64,000 nucleotides of DNA from Datnioides undecimradiatus (lineage: Eukaryota; Chordata; Actinopteri; Lobotiformes; Datnioididae): positions 1,826,001 through 1,890,000 of the forward strand of contig WARS01000031.1 of the NCBI GenBank assembly GCA_008933995.1. Reading direction: 5' to 3'. The position numbers were made by a program, and so were the translations under genes. Under the pieces are notes generated by a model. The model worked only from the letters and a program-made list of their open reading frames with translations, was not told the DNA's origin and made no database searches. This document shows, piece by piece, positions 61,746 through 64,000 of the stretch; positions within the stretch are counted from its first letter, which is position 1; every line of letters begins with the position of its first letter.

Positions 61746-64000
61746 CTGCAAAGAAAAACCTGTGGAGCTGTAGATCAGAAAGCCAGGCTGTAGTCTTTAC
61801 ATTCATTGACTGTTTGCCGGTGCTGTCAGAGGCAGAAATTATTCAGCAAACCATCACCAGCATTTCAAAAACAAACAGAACACTGCTCAGTATTAGGCTG
61901 CTAATGGAGTGTTAGCCACAAATATATTAAACAAAGGGGGGGTCCAACCACGGTGGCCAATTTATTCCACAAAAGCCGCTCAGTCAGTCCATACGCAGAG
62001 AGCTATCTCTCACCACGTGTGGCCATGACGCATTTGCAGCACTCAGTCCATGGGTGGGTGAGTCCATGAGAAAACTGGAGCCTGCTGCTGCTTCTTTAAT
62101 CATGTTTTATTATTAGTTTAAAAAAAAAACAACCCTTATATAACACAATATATGATTTCATTAGGGGCACAAAACAGAGAGTTTAAATATCCTTCTAGAG
62201 GTCATCACTAGCAATCCCCTTATCCCCCCTTACCCAAGTACATAAGTTCAGGTAGCCTACCTAACCTGTAAAACCCATCTAAATTAAGGACATTAGGGGA
62301 CATTTCCTAAACAATACCATGACAACACTCCATTTAGCACAATGAACTGTAAAAACATAAATCAACTGAGATCTACATTGACTTGTCCTTCTCTGTGAGC
62401 ACTAGTCCCAAGACTGAACAAGACATAGTATTATGTGGGGCTGGCATTCACCTAACCAGGGCAGGACGCAAACCAGATGCTAAGAGTAAGCATATATGTA
62501 TACAGGATTTTAGACGTAAACAATGATATTGGTGTCGATATCAAAAAAAGGCAATTGGTACAAATTGCTAATATTTTGATATTTAAGAATTGTGACCAAA
62601 ATATAAACTGATGTTACATCTAAAACAATAATTCACCAGTGTCCTATGTAAGGAAAAATCTGTTGTTTTTTTTTAACTTCCTCAGACATATCCTTAGCAT
62701 TGTGTAATGTAATTTGTTAGTATTGGCTGACATGACTGCCAATATCTATATATCTCAAAGAAGATTATAGTAGCTGATATATTGGACTGGCCCACATTTA
62801 GCAGTCTAACTCAAACCAAGGAGAAGGCTCTCTAAAAGATATGTGAAACAAGATTGCATGCAAGGAATCAAAGAATCCTGAGAGCATAAAAGGCACATTT
62901 TCCGTTGTCAGAGGACATGAATGTTTTATAAGGAAGCGACAAATTATACCTGTTAAAAAACAGGTACTCATCAACACAAGCCAGACAATGAAGGATGAAG
63001 CTGCAGTGTCTTGCTTTTATGATGATGTTGATGATGATGATGTAGAGACAGTCATGAGCTCCACACACAAAATAAACCATTGCTAAATTTCCTACAGCCA
63101 TTATCAAAACTTGTGAGACTGACATATAATATACAAACAATATTCCCATTCTAACACATTAGGAGATTTCATTGGCTACAATGTAACAGAATATTTTTCA
63201 TTGTGAGGGTACAGACTGCTGACATTGTGAAAATGATCAATGATGACACTCCCTTTTATTGATTGCGAAAGAAGAACAACTGCATTTGTTTAAACTGAGA
63301 ATCCATAAATTATATTTTTCAAGTATAAAAGAAGGTTTAGAGTAGTTACTCTCTAGTGGTGCATGATCATCTGCATTTAAAAATAGCACAGAGAATTGCT
63401 TTACACAGAAATTGAGCATTATACATTTATGCATCAAATCTCTCCAGCAATTATCTGTGCTTTTATGTGGAAAACATGGTTTTGGGGAGCAATGAGTTTT
63501 CCCTTGATCTATGTTTTGCAATATTGACATTGCTAATCCAAGTTTGCATTTCAGTCCTTACTGTCAATTTTCCACAACAAGTATGCAAGCTGTGAGTTGG
63601 AATCTGGTGCGCTACCAATATGCCATTCTGTTAGTGTGGGCAGACACACTGTTCAGGTTAAGTGCTACAGGACAATAATATAACCCTTTCTCCTGTGAAT
63701 TATGTATGTATTATTTTTGTTTTGCCAATTAGTCTTTAATGATAAATGTAACCAATTCCTGGTTTATTTCATTATGTATGTTAAACAAGTGCTGTGAGCA
63801 TTTATACACAAATGCTACAAACAGATAATGGTGGACCAGATGTTCTACTGATGAAAAATGAACTAAACATGTTGTTAGTGAACATTTAGCTTACAGGTTC
63901 ACAATCAACTTTATGAAACTTGCCAATTATTTTATTAGCTCTATAAATATAATTTTTCTGACACAGAGTTAACATCAAGACAAGAGCCCCATGTATACAA
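61746..64000. other. Upstream flank, no gene
   Basis: G7 near 61937, A9 near 62120, and a GATGAT tract at 63021-63042. No exon of gpc5 or any other gene recognised up to the window end. Confidence 0.4.
63021..63042. repeat. (GAT)n trinucleotide tract
   Basis: GATGATGTTGATGATGATGATG, one interruption. Confidence 0.9.

Noticed and set aside
1-64000. CRISPR arrays, operons, insertion sequences, replication origins
   Set aside because: This is vertebrate DNA; no regularly spaced direct repeats or bacterial gene organisation is present.

Overview
The window looks like teleost (ray-finned fish) nuclear DNA: AT-rich, CpG-poor and mostly non-coding, with short microsatellites, degraded LINE, SINE and LTR pieces of kinds familiar from fish genomes, and one CpG-rich patch. 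Open frames here are mostly uninformative. Almost every one is short, and the few longer ones run through microsatellites or repeats. Coding calls therefore rest on protein likeness and splice sites, not on length.

The one gene I recognise with confidence is the first coding exon of a glypican, most likely glypican-6 (gpc6), on the minus strand at 22300-22453. It has a signal peptide, the conserved first-exon motif with the first family cysteine, and a phase-1 splice donor. A CpG-rich 5' UTR/promoter lies at about 22463-23060, with a G-quadruplex-type run at its upstream edge. Glypican exon 2 is not visible at lower coordinates, so bases 1-22299 read as part of a very long first intron. Bases above about 23060 are upstream flank. 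In other vertebrates gpc5 lies upstream of gpc6 in the same orientation, but I found no gpc5 exon up to 64000.

The intron holds a candidate nested or unrelated terminal exon on the minus strand (5301-5540), a 3'-UTR-like stretch on the plus strand (about 3516-4090), a LINE tail (12275-12374), several stretches that look like conserved regulatory DNA (about 8040-8300, 11280-11480, 13620-13900, 19610-20010, 21000-21260), a 106-bp microRNA-like fold-back (20236-20341) and a CTCF-like motif (21329-21342).

The upstream flank holds a perfect DR1 nuclear-receptor motif (24536-24548), a LINE 3' coding remnant (29775-30132), strong short hairpins (35071-35107, 36732-36763), two weak exon-like open stretches (37648-38248, 53581-53693), a solo LTR with intact 5-bp target duplication (57776-58312), two LTR-like fragments, a tRNA-type SINE remnant, and a composite repeat at 61375-61745 that carries three DR1-type motifs and is interrupted by a LINE tail. 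No tRNA, rRNA, CRISPR array or bacterial-type feature was seen.
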